Notes under the pieces: generated by a model | Databases searched by the model: none | What the model was told of the DNA's origin: nothing | The model's input: only the letters and a program-made list of their open reading frames with translations | In this document: positions 1 to 7,660 of the stretch, piece by piece | Layout: each line of letters begins with the position of its first letter | Position numbering within the stretch: the first letter of the stretch is position 1 | Assembly: GCF_009707865.1 (NCBI RefSeq) | Contig: NZ_WMBA01000017.1 | Span: forward strand, 1 to 64,000 | Source of the DNA: Amycolatopsis pithecellobii | Lineage (GTDB): Bacteria; Actinomycetota; Actinomycetes; Mycobacteriales; Pseudonocardiaceae | Reading direction: 5' to 3' | Length of the DNA stretch: 64,000 nucleotides | Position numbers and translations under genes: made by a program

Positions 1-444
1 GCCACCGACGCACCCGCCGGGCTGTTCCGTGGGTACGAGCCACTCGGCGAGATGGATCGACGCGACTGGGATCGAAGGTTCCTCGCCGGTGTCCGCGACT
101 CCACGCCGGAATACGCCTGGCCGCCCGGCGAGCTTTATCCCGAGGGCGGCTACGAAGCCGGCGAACCCGAGATCCTCCCCGCAGGCACCATGCTCGACCG
201 GTTCGGCGGCCCGGACGGCCGGGTCTTCGCGCCCCAAGGCACGTGGTACGCCAGGCGTTCCCTGCCTCCGTCCACAGTGGACACCGAATATCAGTGCTAC
301 CGCGTGCTGCGGGACACTCCACTGTGGACAGCGGTGTCGGCACCCTGGTTCGGTCAGCCCGGCGGCGGAATCCGTTACCGCGCACTGTATTCCGCCGGCG
401 AGCTGGTCGCCATGGGCTACCTGGCCATCGAGGAGGGGCAGTGA
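1..444 (+). CDS. TNT-domain toxin, C-terminal part (NAD+ glycohydrolase), 5' end outside window
   Basis: Only the last 147 residues are visible and the reading frame is open from base 1. They match the TNT domain (tuberculosis necrotizing toxin, the C-terminal toxin of Mtb CpnT), which hydrolyses NAD+. Visible hallmarks are LDRFGGPDGRVFAPQGTWY followed by ARRSLPP, and later PWFGQPGGGIRYR, which holds the conserved Gln region. In the family this domain sits at the C-terminus of long secreted or polymorphic toxins; the N-terminal delivery part would lie upstream. The stop codon overlaps the next gene by 4 bases (GTGA), the usual arrangement for a toxin and its antidote. Family assignment is confident; activity and delivery route are inferred. 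Confidence 0.85.
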   Translation, partial: ATDAPAGLFRGYEPLGEMDRRDWDRRFLAGVRDSTPEYAWPPGELYPEGGYEAGEPEILPAGTMLDRFGGPDGRVFAPQGTWYARRSLPPSTVDTEYQCYRVLRDTPLWTAVSAPWFGQPGGGIRYRALYSAGELVAMGYLAIEEGQ

Positions 445-707
445 ACGTCGAATCGATCGCGCGCTGGCTGGAGTCCATCGGCGTACCACCCGAGGTCATC
501 TCGGTCGGCGCCGAGGCCGACAACGCCTGGTGCCTCCTGCGCGTCGACGATCCAGACCCCGTGTGGGAAGTCTTCTGGCGCGAGCAGGGCAACCGCTACG
601 ACTGGGCGCGCTTCACCAACGAACAGGTCGCGTGCCACTACCTGTTCGGCCGGCTCGCCTGGTCACAGGTCGCCCGCGGCGCGCTCGGGCTGCTACCCGC
701 CCGCTGA
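441..707 (+). CDS. Small acidic protein, probable immunity factor for the TNT toxin
   Basis: Eighty-eight residues starting at a GTG that overlaps the toxin stop codon (GTGA), so the two are translationally coupled. The protein is acidic and Trp-rich (WLESIGVPPEVISV, WCLLRVDDPDPVWEVFW). It has no signal peptide or membrane segment, as expected for a cytoplasmic antidote. I do not recognise a named domain. Mtb CpnT has a separate immunity factor (IFT, Rv3902c) of about twice this length, so the immunity role here is inferred from position, size and overlap. Its 3' end overlaps hisN on the other strand by 15 bases. An earlier in-frame start at 243 is unlikely because it would run through the toxin gene. 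Confidence 0.6.
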   Translation: MNVESIARWLESIGVPPEVISVGAEADNAWCLLRVDDPDPVWEVFWREQGNRYDWARFTNEQVACHYLFGRLAWSQVARGALGLLPAR

Positions 708-1484
708 CTTCAAGATCTCCAGCGCGGCGTCGTGCAGCTGCCCGTTGGACGACAGCGCCGAACCGCCGTCGAACCGGACCTCGCCGCCCAGATCACTGAA
801 CCGCCCGCCGGCCTCCGTCACCAGTACCTGCATCGGCGCGACGTCCCACGGGTTCACGATCGCCTCCGCGGCCAGATCGATCGCGCCCTCCGCCACCAGA
901 CAGTGGTGCCAGAAATCCCCGAAGGCACGGGTTTCCCAGCACGCGTCGTTCAGCGCCAGATACGCCTCCCGCGAGTGGTACTCGGCCCACGAGTTCAAGT
1001 GCGTCGTCGACAGGTACGCGTCCGATAGCGACGACACCCCGGAAACCGCAATCCGCCGCTCGCCCGTCACGTCACGCAGCCACGCGCCCTCGCCGAGACT
1101 GGCCCACCACCGGCGGCCCAGCAGCGGCGCGCTCACCATGCCGACCACGGGCGTGCCGTCCTCGACGAGGGCGATCAGCGTCGCCCACACCGGCCCGCCG
1201 CGCAGGAAGTTCTTCGTGCCGTCGATCGGGTCGAGGATCCAGGTCCGCCCCGCCGACCAGCCGGAACCGCCGCGTTCTTCACCGGCGACGGCGTCGGCGG
1301 GTCGCTCCGCCGTGAGCACCGAGCGCACCGCGTCCTCCACTGCGGTGTCGGCGTCGGTGACCGGTGTGCGGTCGGGTTTGCTGCGCACCGACAGGTCGAG
1401 CGCACGGAACCGGGCGGTGGTGATCGTGTCGGCGACGTCGGCGAGACGCCCCGCGAGCATGAGATCCGCTGAGTAGCTGGCCAC
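693..1484 (-). CDS. hisN: Histidinol-phosphatase, inositol monophosphatase family
   Basis: 263 residues of the inositol-monophosphatase fold. Metal-site motifs are GEE (residues 68-70), WILDPIDGT (82-90) and a C-terminal NPWDVAP. In actinobacteria this subfamily (HisN) removes phosphate from L-histidinol phosphate in histidine synthesis; a broader inositol or sugar monophosphatase role cannot be excluded from sequence. The start is a GTG (MASYSADLML), 41 bases from the divergent response regulator. The gene stands alone rather than in a his operon, which is common in this group. Confidence 0.85.
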   Translation of the reverse strand: MASYSADLMLAGRLADVADTITTARFRALDLSVRSKPDRTPVTDADTAVEDAVRSVLTAERPADAVAGEERGGSGWSAGRTWILDPIDGTKNFLRGGPVWATLIALVEDGTPVVGMVSAPLLGRRWWASLGEGAWLRDVTGERRIAVSGVSSLSDAYLSTTHLNSWAEYHSREAYLALNDACWETRAFGDFWHHCLVAEGAIDLAAEAIVNPWDVAPMQVLVTEAGGRFSDLGGEVRFDGGSALSSNGQLHDAALEILKSAGG

Positions 1485-1512
1485 GCGACGATGGTTTCAC
1501 GGGCGCCGGTCG

Positions 1513-1518
1513 TAGAGT
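1513..1518 (+). promoter_or_regulatory. -10 box TAGAGT, leaderless promoter of the response regulator
   Basis: TAGAGT (TANNNT consensus) ends 7 nt before the GTG at 1526, so transcription should begin at or next to the start codon. No Shine-Dalgarno sequence is present. The -35 region is not clear. Confidence 0.5.
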
Positions 1519-1525
1519 TGGCCAG

Positions 1526-2224
1526 GTGAGCATGGTGTTACTCGCCGAGGACGATCCGGCGATCGCGGAACCGCTGTCACGCGCGTTGCAGCGGGAGGGC
1601 TATGAGGTCCAGGTCGTGGAAGACGGGCCGAGAGCGCTGGAGGCGACCGGGGATCATCGCGTGGACCTGCTCGTGCTCGACCTCGGCCTGCCCGGCATGG
1701 ACGGGCTCGAGGTGTGCCGCCGCCTGCGTGCGAGCGGCACCGAGCTGCCGGTGCTGATGCTCACCGCACGCACCGACGAGGTCGATTTCGTGGTCGGCCT
1801 CGACGCGGGCGCCGACGACTACGTCGCCAAACCGTTCCGGCTGGCCGAGCTGCTCGCCCGCATCCGGGCGCTGCTGCGCCGCCGCGCGCCGGAGGTGCTC
1901 GAAGTCGCGGGCGTCCGGATGGACCTCGGCGCCCGGCTCGTCACCGTCGAAGGCCGCGAGATCCAGCTCGCCAACAAGGAGTTCGAGCTGCTGCGGGTGC
2001 TGATGAGCCACGCGGGCCAGGTCGTCAGCCGTGACGAGATCCTCGCCGAGGTGTGGAACGAGCTGGAGTCCAAAACCTCGAAGACGCTCGACATGCACAT
2101 GTCCTGGTTGCGCCGCAAGCTCTCGGTCACCAGCGACGGCAAGGGTGCCGTGGTGCACTCGGGTGACGGCGAGCGGCGCATCGCGACGGTGCGCGGCGTC
2201 GGCTTCCGGTTCAACACCGAATAA
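1526..2224 (+). CDS. OmpR/PhoB-family response regulator
   Basis: 232 residues. The receiver domain (1-120) has the acidic pair D9/D10, phospho-acceptor D52 (LLVLDLGLPGMDG), T80 and K102. The winged-helix DNA-binding domain (about 130-230) has the typical NKEFELLRVLM and GVGFRF ends. The gene is followed after 2 bases by a histidine kinase, so the two form a two-component pair in one transcript. The target genes are not apparent from the window. The GTG start is supported by a -10 box 7 nt upstream (leaderless). Confidence 0.93.
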   Translation: MSMVLLAEDDPAIAEPLSRALQREGYEVQVVEDGPRALEATGDHRVDLLVLDLGLPGMDGLEVCRRLRASGTELPVLMLTARTDEVDFVVGLDAGADDYVAKPFRLAELLARIRALLRRRAPEVLEVAGVRMDLGARLVTVEGREIQLANKEFELLRVLMSHAGQVVSRDEILAEVWNELESKTSKTLDMHMSWLRRKLSVTSDGKGAVVHSGDGERRIATVRGVGFRFNTE

Positions 2225-2226
2225 CC

Positions 2227-3516
2227 GTGCGACGCCGGATCCTGCTGGCCATTCTGCTGGCCGTCGCGGTGACCGCGGCGGCGCTCGGCATCCCGCTGGG
2301 GATCACGGCCTGGAAGCTCGTGGACAGCATCACCACGGAGGACCTGGGCGCCCGCGCCTCGCAGATCGCCGCGACACTCGACACCGACCTCGCCGATGGT
2401 GCGCTGACCGGCGACGAGCTGGCCAAGGTCGCGGTCGCCATCCCGGCGGGCGGCCGGCTGACCGTGCGCTTGCCTGGCCGGCCGCCGCAGACCGAGGGGG
2501 AGGACCCGGGCAGCGACGTGGTCACCGCGCGGGTGCAGCTGGCCCGCGATGGCACTCTCGAGCTCGCGACGCCCGCCGGTCCGACCCGGTCCCGGCAGAC
2601 CACCGTCACCCTGGCCGTGCTGCTGTTGGTGGTGCTGTCGGTGAGCATCGGCACCATCGTCGCGACCGTCACCGCCCGCCGGCTGGCCCGGCCGCTGCGG
2701 CACGTCGCCGAACGCGCGGCGAAGCTCGGCGGCGGCGACTTCCGCCCAGACCCCAGCCGGTACGGGGTCGGCGAGCTCGACATGGTGGCGGAGGCGCTCG
2801 ACACGTCGGGGACCGCGCTGGCCCAGCTCGTGCAGCGGGAACGGCAGCTCGTCGGCGACGTGTCGCATCAGCTGCGCAGCAGGCTCACCGCGTTGCAACT
2901 GCGGCTCGACTCGCTCACGATCGTCGAGGACAGTGATGTCGCCGAGGACGTGCGAGCGGCGCAGGAGCAGGCCGAGCGGCTCTCCGAAGCACTGGAGGAA
3001 CTGCTCGCGGCGGCTCGTGCGGCGAGCGAGGTCGACGCGGAACCGGTCGAGCTGGGCGCCACGCTGCCGGAAGTCGCCCAGGAGTGGCGGCAGTTGCTGC
3101 GCGCCGAGGGCCGGAACCTGCGGTTGAGAATCGGCGACGGCCTGATCGCGCGGGCCACCCCGGGACGGTTGCGGGAGGTCGTCGGAGTGTTGCTGGACAA
3201 CGCGTTGCGCCACGGCGCCGGCACGGTGACCCTCGCCGCGCGGCGCGGTGACGCCGAGGGGACGGTGGTGGTCGAGGTCAGCGACAACGGCTCCGGCATT
3301 CCCGACGAGCTGGTCCCGCACGTGTTCGAGCGCGGGTTCTCCGGTGGCGGATCGACGGGCGTCGGCCTCGCGCTGGCGCGTGCGCTGGCGGAGGCGGACG
3401 GCGGGCGGCTGGAGCTGTCGAGCCGGCGGCCGGCGGTGTTCAGCCTGTTCCTGCGGGTGCCCAGCCCCGGTGACGTCCGCGAGGTGCGCTGGCCGTCGGA
3501 GCGGGTGCCGCGCTAG
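2227..3516 (+). CDS. Membrane sensor histidine kinase
   Basis: 429 residues. Order: membrane segment (about 5-28), short extracytoplasmic sensor (30-120), second membrane segment (126-148), HAMP linker (148-200), HisKA with phospho-accepting H214 in DVSHQLRSRL, and a C-terminal HATPase with N box (LLDNALRHG), DNGSGIP and a Gly-rich lid (GGGSTGVGLALA). It starts with GTG two bases after the response regulator stop and is co-transcribed with it. Nothing in the small sensor domain identifies the signal. Confidence 0.93.
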   Translation: MRRRILLAILLAVAVTAAALGIPLGITAWKLVDSITTEDLGARASQIAATLDTDLADGALTGDELAKVAVAIPAGGRLTVRLPGRPPQTEGEDPGSDVVTARVQLARDGTLELATPAGPTRSRQTTVTLAVLLLVVLSVSIGTIVATVTARRLARPLRHVAERAAKLGGGDFRPDPSRYGVGELDMVAEALDTSGTALAQLVQRERQLVGDVSHQLRSRLTALQLRLDSLTIVEDSDVAEDVRAAQEQAERLSEALEELLAAARAASEVDAEPVELGATLPEVAQEWRQLLRAEGRNLRLRIGDGLIARATPGRLREVVGVLLDNALRHGAGTVTLAARRGDAEGTVVVEVSDNGSGIPDELVPHVFERGFSGGGSTGVGLALARALAEADGGRLELSSRRPAVFSLFLRVPSPGDVREVRWPSERVPR

Positions 3517-3574
3517 AGACTGCTTCAAAGTGACTTGCGTGGCGGGCGCGGGTGGCGGAACCCGACCCGGCCCC

Positions 3575-3663
3575 GCGCGAGTTGCGCGTTCCCGCTGCGC
3601 GAGTTGCGCGTTCCCGGCGCGCGCAACGCTCAACTCGCGCGCTCCCAACGCTCAACTCGCGCG
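3575..3663 (+). repeat. Cluster of GCGCGAGTTGCGCGTTCCC words, two forward and two inverted
   Basis: Two direct copies of GCGCGAGTTGCGCGTTCCC (3575-3593 and 3597-3615) are followed by two inverted copies ending CAACTCGCGCG (about 3624-3642 and 3647-3663). The cluster fills the 153-base gap between two convergent genes. The array could fold as a hairpin and may act as a bidirectional terminator or a REP-like element. A second cluster lies at 56699-56881. Confidence 0.8.
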
Positions 3664-3669
3664 GCCTGC

Positions 3670-4188
3670 TTAGCGCCGCAGCGTCAGGTCGCGGCGGCGC
3701 TGGCCGAGCTCGTCGGGGAACACCCATTTCTTGAAGGCCCAGAAGCGGAACACCATCGCGAGCAGCATGCCGATGATCGACCCGCTGAGGAAGTCGGCCG
3801 TCTCCTGGACCAATCGGCTGACGTTCGGCACCTCGAGGTGTAACCCGTAGCGGGACACGAGCAGCGGGATCAGGTTCACCACCACGGCGAGCCCGCTGAT
3901 CACGAAGAACAGCGCCGCCTCGTGATGGCGTTCCCGGCCGCCGCGTGTGCGGAACGACCATTCGCGGTTCAGGACATACGACACGATCGTCGCGACGATG
4001 ATCGCGATCGCTTTCGCTGTGGTCGGTTTGTCTTCGAGCACGCTCAGTTTGAGCAAGTACCACACACCGTTGTCGACGACGAATGTCGTGCCACCGACTA
4101 TGCCGAATTTCAGCAGTTCCCGATGTTTGATCAACACCGAGCGCACGGACTCCGGAGTATGCGACAGCACGCTTTCCACAACGGTCAC
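3670..4188 (-). CDS. GtrA-like membrane protein
   Basis: 172 residues with four predicted membrane segments, typical of the GtrA/DPMS family: FGIVGGTTFVVDNGVWYLL at the N-terminus, then AIAIIVATIVSYVLNREWSF, the segment near FFVISGLAVVVNLIPLL, and IIGMLLAMVFRFWAFKKWVF. Family members are thought to help flip polyprenyl-linked sugars or partner with glycosyltransferases. In Mtb a GtrA-like gene (Rv3277) lies beside purK-purE, and here the same neighbours are about 6 kb away. Start GTG is supported by a TACACT box 6 nt upstream. Confidence 0.88.
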   Translation of the reverse strand: MTVVESVLSHTPESVRSVLIKHRELLKFGIVGGTTFVVDNGVWYLLKLSVLEDKPTTAKAIAIIVATIVSYVLNREWSFRTRGGRERHHEAALFFVISGLAVVVNLIPLLVSRYGLHLEVPNVSRLVQETADFLSGSIIGMLLAMVFRFWAFKKWVFPDELGQRRRDLTLRR

Positions 4189-4194
4189 GACCGC

Positions 4195-4200
4195 AGTGTA
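4195..4200 (-). promoter_or_regulatory. -10 box TACACT, leaderless promoter of the GtrA-like gene
   Basis: On the minus strand TACACT ends 6 nt before the GTG at 4188, matching the leaderless pattern seen at many genes in this window. Confidence 0.45.
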
Positions 4201-4335
4201 CGGACGTCGGGTAAACCGTTGCTGGTCAGGCGGCCCGTTGGCCTGGTTCGTCCGATTCCGGGCAACCGAGCAGCGCCGCGGAAAACCAGCACGACCAGGC
4301 CCGGAATCATTCGGTGGAAATATTCCGCAGCCCGG

Positions 4336-6519
4336 TCACCGTGGAATCCACGGCAGCCACCACCACGGCCTTCCGGGTTTCTCCGGCTTGCTATTCGTCG
4401 TGGTCGTGGTGGCCGGTTCGGATGACGACGTCGTGGCGGTCGTCGTCGGTGTGGAAGGCGAACTCGACGTACTGGAGGTCGAGCTCGGTGGCTCGGAAGT
4501 AGTCGTCGTGGTCGTGGGGAGCGGCAGTGGCGCCGGTGGTACGGCAGGGCGGCAGAACGGGGCACCCCAGGACCAGCACCCGCGCTGGACCATCTGCGAC
4601 TGGGTCGCCGTGCCGATCGTCGCGGTGACGGTGATCGTCTCGTCGTGGTCGAACCGGTCCGCCACGAACCACAGCCTCAGGTGTTCTCCCGGCGCCAGCG
4701 GTTTGTCACTCGTACAGGGGCTGGTCCCGCCCGGCGCGCAGTTCGCGTGGAAGCTGCCGAGCACCACGTGAGCGGGCTGGTCGACGGTCACGGTCGCCGG
4801 TTTGGTGCTCTGGCCGGTGTTCGTGACATCCACGCTCAGCCAGGCCGGGCCGACCCACGGCCATGGCGAGTTCCAGTTCGCCTCGACGGCCAGGCCCACG
4901 CCGTCGGCGGGCAGCGGAGTGACCCTGACCGGCACGCTGATCGACACCCGGATCGCGGAGCCGGCCATGACGGTTCCGGTCACCTCTCCCGGCTGGGCGC
5001 CGGGGTCGGCGAGCAGCCGGAATTTCAGCACCGCGGTCTCGCCAGGCTGCAGCCCGCTGCTCGTGGAGCAGGTGACCGTGCCGCTACCGGGCGGGCAGTC
5101 GACGCTGATCGGGCCGCTTGCCGGTTCGGCCGCCTGCGGGGTGAAACCGCGCGCGGCGACCGTGCCGCCACCGCCGCCGGGACCCACGGCGCGCACGCCG
5201 GGCGGCAGGTTCAGCGACGCCGACACCGGGTCGGACACGCTGCCGCCGTCGTTCCGCACGGTGATCGGCAGCTCGACCGGCGTGCCTGAACCGGGTTCGA
5301 GCTCGATGCCCTCGGCCGGTGCCTGTGCGCTGAGCTTGGCGGGAGCCGGCGCCGGGGCAGGCGCGGGCGCGACCGGGGGAGCCGGGACGACCGGTGCCGG
5401 CGGTGGGGCGACCGGTGGTGCGGCAGGCGGCGGTGCCGGTGCCGCGTGTGGCGGTGCCGGAGCGGGAGCCGGTGCGGGCGGTGGGGCGACGGCCGCGGGC
5501 GGCGCCGGTACGGCAGCGGCCGCCGGGATCTCCTGGTTGCCGCCACCGGCGGCCAGCGCGACGGCGACCGCGGCGGCGATCGCGACGCCGGATGCGGCGA
5601 CCCCGAGGAACTGCCGTGGCCCGGCGGCGGCCACGCTCGCGGCGCCACCGGCCGAACCGGCGGACGCGGCGGCCACCGTCGCGGTCGCCGCGGTCGCCTT
5701 CGCACCTGAAGCCGCGAGATACGCGAAAACCGCGCCGCCCAAAACCATCGGGGCGACGACAGCACGGAGCGCCCCGTTGACGTCGGCGAGTTCGGCGGCC
5801 AGCGCGCGGCACCGGTCGCACTCGTCGAGATGCGCCTCGACCTGTGCACGCTCCCGTTTGGACAGACCGTCACGAGTCCAGGCGCCGAGCCGGTCCGCCG
5901 TCGCGCGGCAACGTTCCGCGGAGGTCTCGGCCAGATGCACCTGCAGGTACGCCTGCCGCAGCCCCTCGCGGGCACGGTAGGCGAGCGCGGACACGCCGTT
6001 CGCAGTCAGGCCCAACAGCGGTGCCACCTCGGCCGGGGTCTGGCCCTCGATTTCGGTGTGCCACAGCACGGCCTGCCACCGCTCGGGCAGCCGGGCGAAC
6101 GCCTTGGCGGCCATCGTGCGTTCCAGGCCCGCGACGGCGGTGTCGGAGAACGGCACGGTCAGCGCCTCGGTCGCCGCGCCACCGGCACCGCTGAGCGTGG
6201 TCATGTCGTCGTTGAGGTCCAGCCGCTTGTCTTTGCGCGTCTTGTCGTACGCGGTGTGCCGCAGCGCGGTCAGGAGGTAGGCGCGGAAGGCGGAGTCCGG
6301 ACCCTTGCCCGCGCGCAGCGTGTCGAGCACCTTCGCGAACGCATCCGAGACCAGGTCGTCGGACTCGGCCTTCGACCGGGCCAGCTGCCGGGCCAGGTTG
6401 TAGGCGGCACCGACGTGACGTTCGTAAAGGGTGCCGTACGCGGCGAGATTCCCGTTGCGGACCGCGGCGATCAGTTCCGCGTCACTCTTTTCGTCGAAAT
6501 CCGCAGGAACGGTGGACAC
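4336..6519 (-). CDS. Membrane-anchored ECF sigma factor fused to zinc-finger and extracellular repeat domains
   Basis: 727 residues from a GTG at 6519 preceded by AAGGAG 7 nt upstream; an in-frame start at 6588 has no ribosome site. Domains: sigma-70 region 2 (about 13-95), region 4 (133-190) with a helix-turn-helix, then a ZAS-type anti-sigma zinc finger with H230, C234 and C237 (HxxxCxxC). Next come hydrophobic segments at 255-271 and 307-326, a long Pro/Ala-rich spacer (330-400), two beta-rich repeats resembling DUF11/CARDB (about 405-520 and 540-650), a Thr/Ser-rich stretch and an aromatic tail (PWWWLPWIPR). Sigma factors with C-terminal anti-sigma, membrane and surface domains are known in actinobacteria. 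The layout suggests an outside sensor controlling a tethered sigma factor, but release is not shown. The target promoters are unknown. Confidence 0.85.
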   Translation of the reverse strand: MSTVPADFDEKSDAELIAAVRNGNLAAYGTLYERHVGAAYNLARQLARSKAESDDLVSDAFAKVLDTLRAGKGPDSAFRAYLLTALRHTAYDKTRKDKRLDLNDDMTTLSGAGGAATEALTVPFSDTAVAGLERTMAAKAFARLPERWQAVLWHTEIEGQTPAEVAPLLGLTANGVSALAYRAREGLRQAYLQVHLAETSAERCRATADRLGAWTRDGLSKRERAQVEAHLDECDRCRALAAELADVNGALRAVVAPMVLGGAVFAYLAASGAKATAATATVAAASAGSAGGAASVAAAGPRQFLGVAASGVAIAAAVAVALAAGGGNQEIPAAAAVPAPPAAVAPPPAPAPAPAPPHAAPAPPPAAPPVAPPPAPVVPAPPVAPAPAPAPAPAKLSAQAPAEGIELEPGSGTPVELPITVRNDGGSVSDPVSASLNLPPGVRAVGPGGGGGTVAARGFTPQAAEPASGPISVDCPPGSGTVTCSTSSGLQPGETAVLKFRLLADPGAQPGEVTGTVMAGSAIRVSISVPVRVTPLPADGVGLAVEANWNSPWPWVGPAWLSVDVTNTGQSTKPATVTVDQPAHVVLGSFHANCAPGGTSPCTSDKPLAPGEHLRLWFVADRFDHDETITVTATIGTATQSQMVQRGCWSWGAPFCRPAVPPAPLPLPTTTTTTSEPPSSTSSTSSSPSTPTTTATTSSSEPATTTTTNSKPEKPGRPWWWLPWIPR

Positions 6520-6735
6520 TGGTCTCCTTCTGTCCAGGCATTTGTAACGACGGCCCCCGCACCGCCTATGAATCTTGACGCCGCGCACTGGCCAGTGTGA
6601 CGGACGTTGTCGCCTGGGTCACCCTCCGGGGTCGTGGATAACACCAAGGGTGCAACGACGTCACTGGATTTCCCGTCACGGCGTTGTGGTAACCGCGTCA
6701 CCCAGGTGCAGGACGGAGCGAAAGGACGGTCGCGA

Positions 6736-7599
6736 GTGGATGTACCGGCCAGTGGCGGGGAGGATTCCCGGCAGTGGAGCTGGAGCCCGCGCGGTGCGCT
6801 CACCGACCCGGAAACCGATCGCTCCCTGCGTGCGCTGCGAGCGAAATGGCGAACCGCGAGTCTCGCTGCGGGATGGCGATTTCCGAGCGATTGGGCGCTG
6901 CCGGAGGTGGACGCGGTGTGCGCGGCGGCGATCAGGGGCGGCGGGACGGAAATCCCGCTGGCCGGGCTCGCCAGGGCGCGGGCGGCGACCGGTGCCGGGC
7001 TCGCCGAAGTGCTGAACGATCTCGCCGCGTTCTGCGCCGTGCTCGATGACCCCGCCGCCGAAGACGGGTTCGTCTCGCCCGACGTCGACGCGATCCCGGC
7101 CCGGCTGCTGCGGGTGACCGCGCTCGCGTGGGCCGACGTGGCGATGGACCAGCTCGCGCACCTGGAGGTCGTCGATTCGCTCACCGGACTGCCGACCGCG
7201 GCGTACCTGCGCACGCGCCTGCGCGAGATCTACCGCCAGGCCCAGCTCGCCGGACGGTCGGTCAGTGAGGACCACACGCTGCTGGTGGTCAATCTCGATC
7301 TGTCCACTTTGGCCGGCTGGCAGCGGGTGACCGGGACGATCCTGTTCGGCGAAGCGTTGCGCGCGGTCCTCGACGGCGGGGAGACCGTCGCCTCGCTCGG
7401 CCCGTCCACGCTCGTCGCGGTGCTGCCGAAGGATGGGCAGATCACCTCGAAGGCGATCGGGCTGCGGCGTGCGCTGCACGAGCGGTTGTCGGTCGATGAC
7501 CAGCTCGACGACCTTGGCGGGCCACGGATCCGTCTGGTCCGGCTGCCCAGTAGCCACGAGGCGGCGTGCGAACTGCTGTATCGCCTTGCCCGGACCTGA
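6736..7599 (+). CDS. Degenerate GGDEF-domain protein
   Basis: 287 residues from a GTG at 6736 (GAAAGGAC about 6-7 nt upstream); a longer frame opens at 6607 but lacks a ribosome site. The N-terminal half is helical and unrecognised. From about residue 145 the fold of a diguanylate cyclase is visible: DSLTGLPTAAYLRTRL, then LLVVNLDLSTLAGW where active enzymes have an (I/V)DxDxFK-like motif. The GGDEF signature itself is gone (VASLGPSTLVAVLP), so cyclase activity is not expected; a binding or regulatory role is more likely. It is divergent from the sigma-fusion gene with a shared 216-base control region. Confidence 0.7.
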   Translation: MDVPASGGEDSRQWSWSPRGALTDPETDRSLRALRAKWRTASLAAGWRFPSDWALPEVDAVCAAAIRGGGTEIPLAGLARARAATGAGLAEVLNDLAAFCAVLDDPAAEDGFVSPDVDAIPARLLRVTALAWADVAMDQLAHLEVVDSLTGLPTAAYLRTRLREIYRQAQLAGRSVSEDHTLLVVNLDLSTLAGWQRVTGTILFGEALRAVLDGGETVASLGPSTLVAVLPKDGQITSKAIGLRRALHERLSVDDQLDDLGGPRIRLVRLPSSHEAACELLYRLART

Positions 7600-7660
7600 G
7601 GCCCGCACGCGAACCCGGGGCTGTGCGCCGGGCGCTGGGCTTTCGTGATTTCCTGGTGGG

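Noticed and set aside
1819-3648. Long minus-strand open frame of 609 codons
   Set aside because: It is antisense to the two-component genes, has no ribosome site and its composition is that of a shadow frame in GC-rich DNA.
3575-3663. CRISPR array
   Set aside because: Repeats are short, both orientations are present, spacers are not unique and of regular length, and no cas genes are near.
6607-6735. N-terminal extension of the degenerate GGDEF protein
   Set aside because: The extension has no ribosome site and low coding character, while GTG 6736 has GAAAGGAC upstream.
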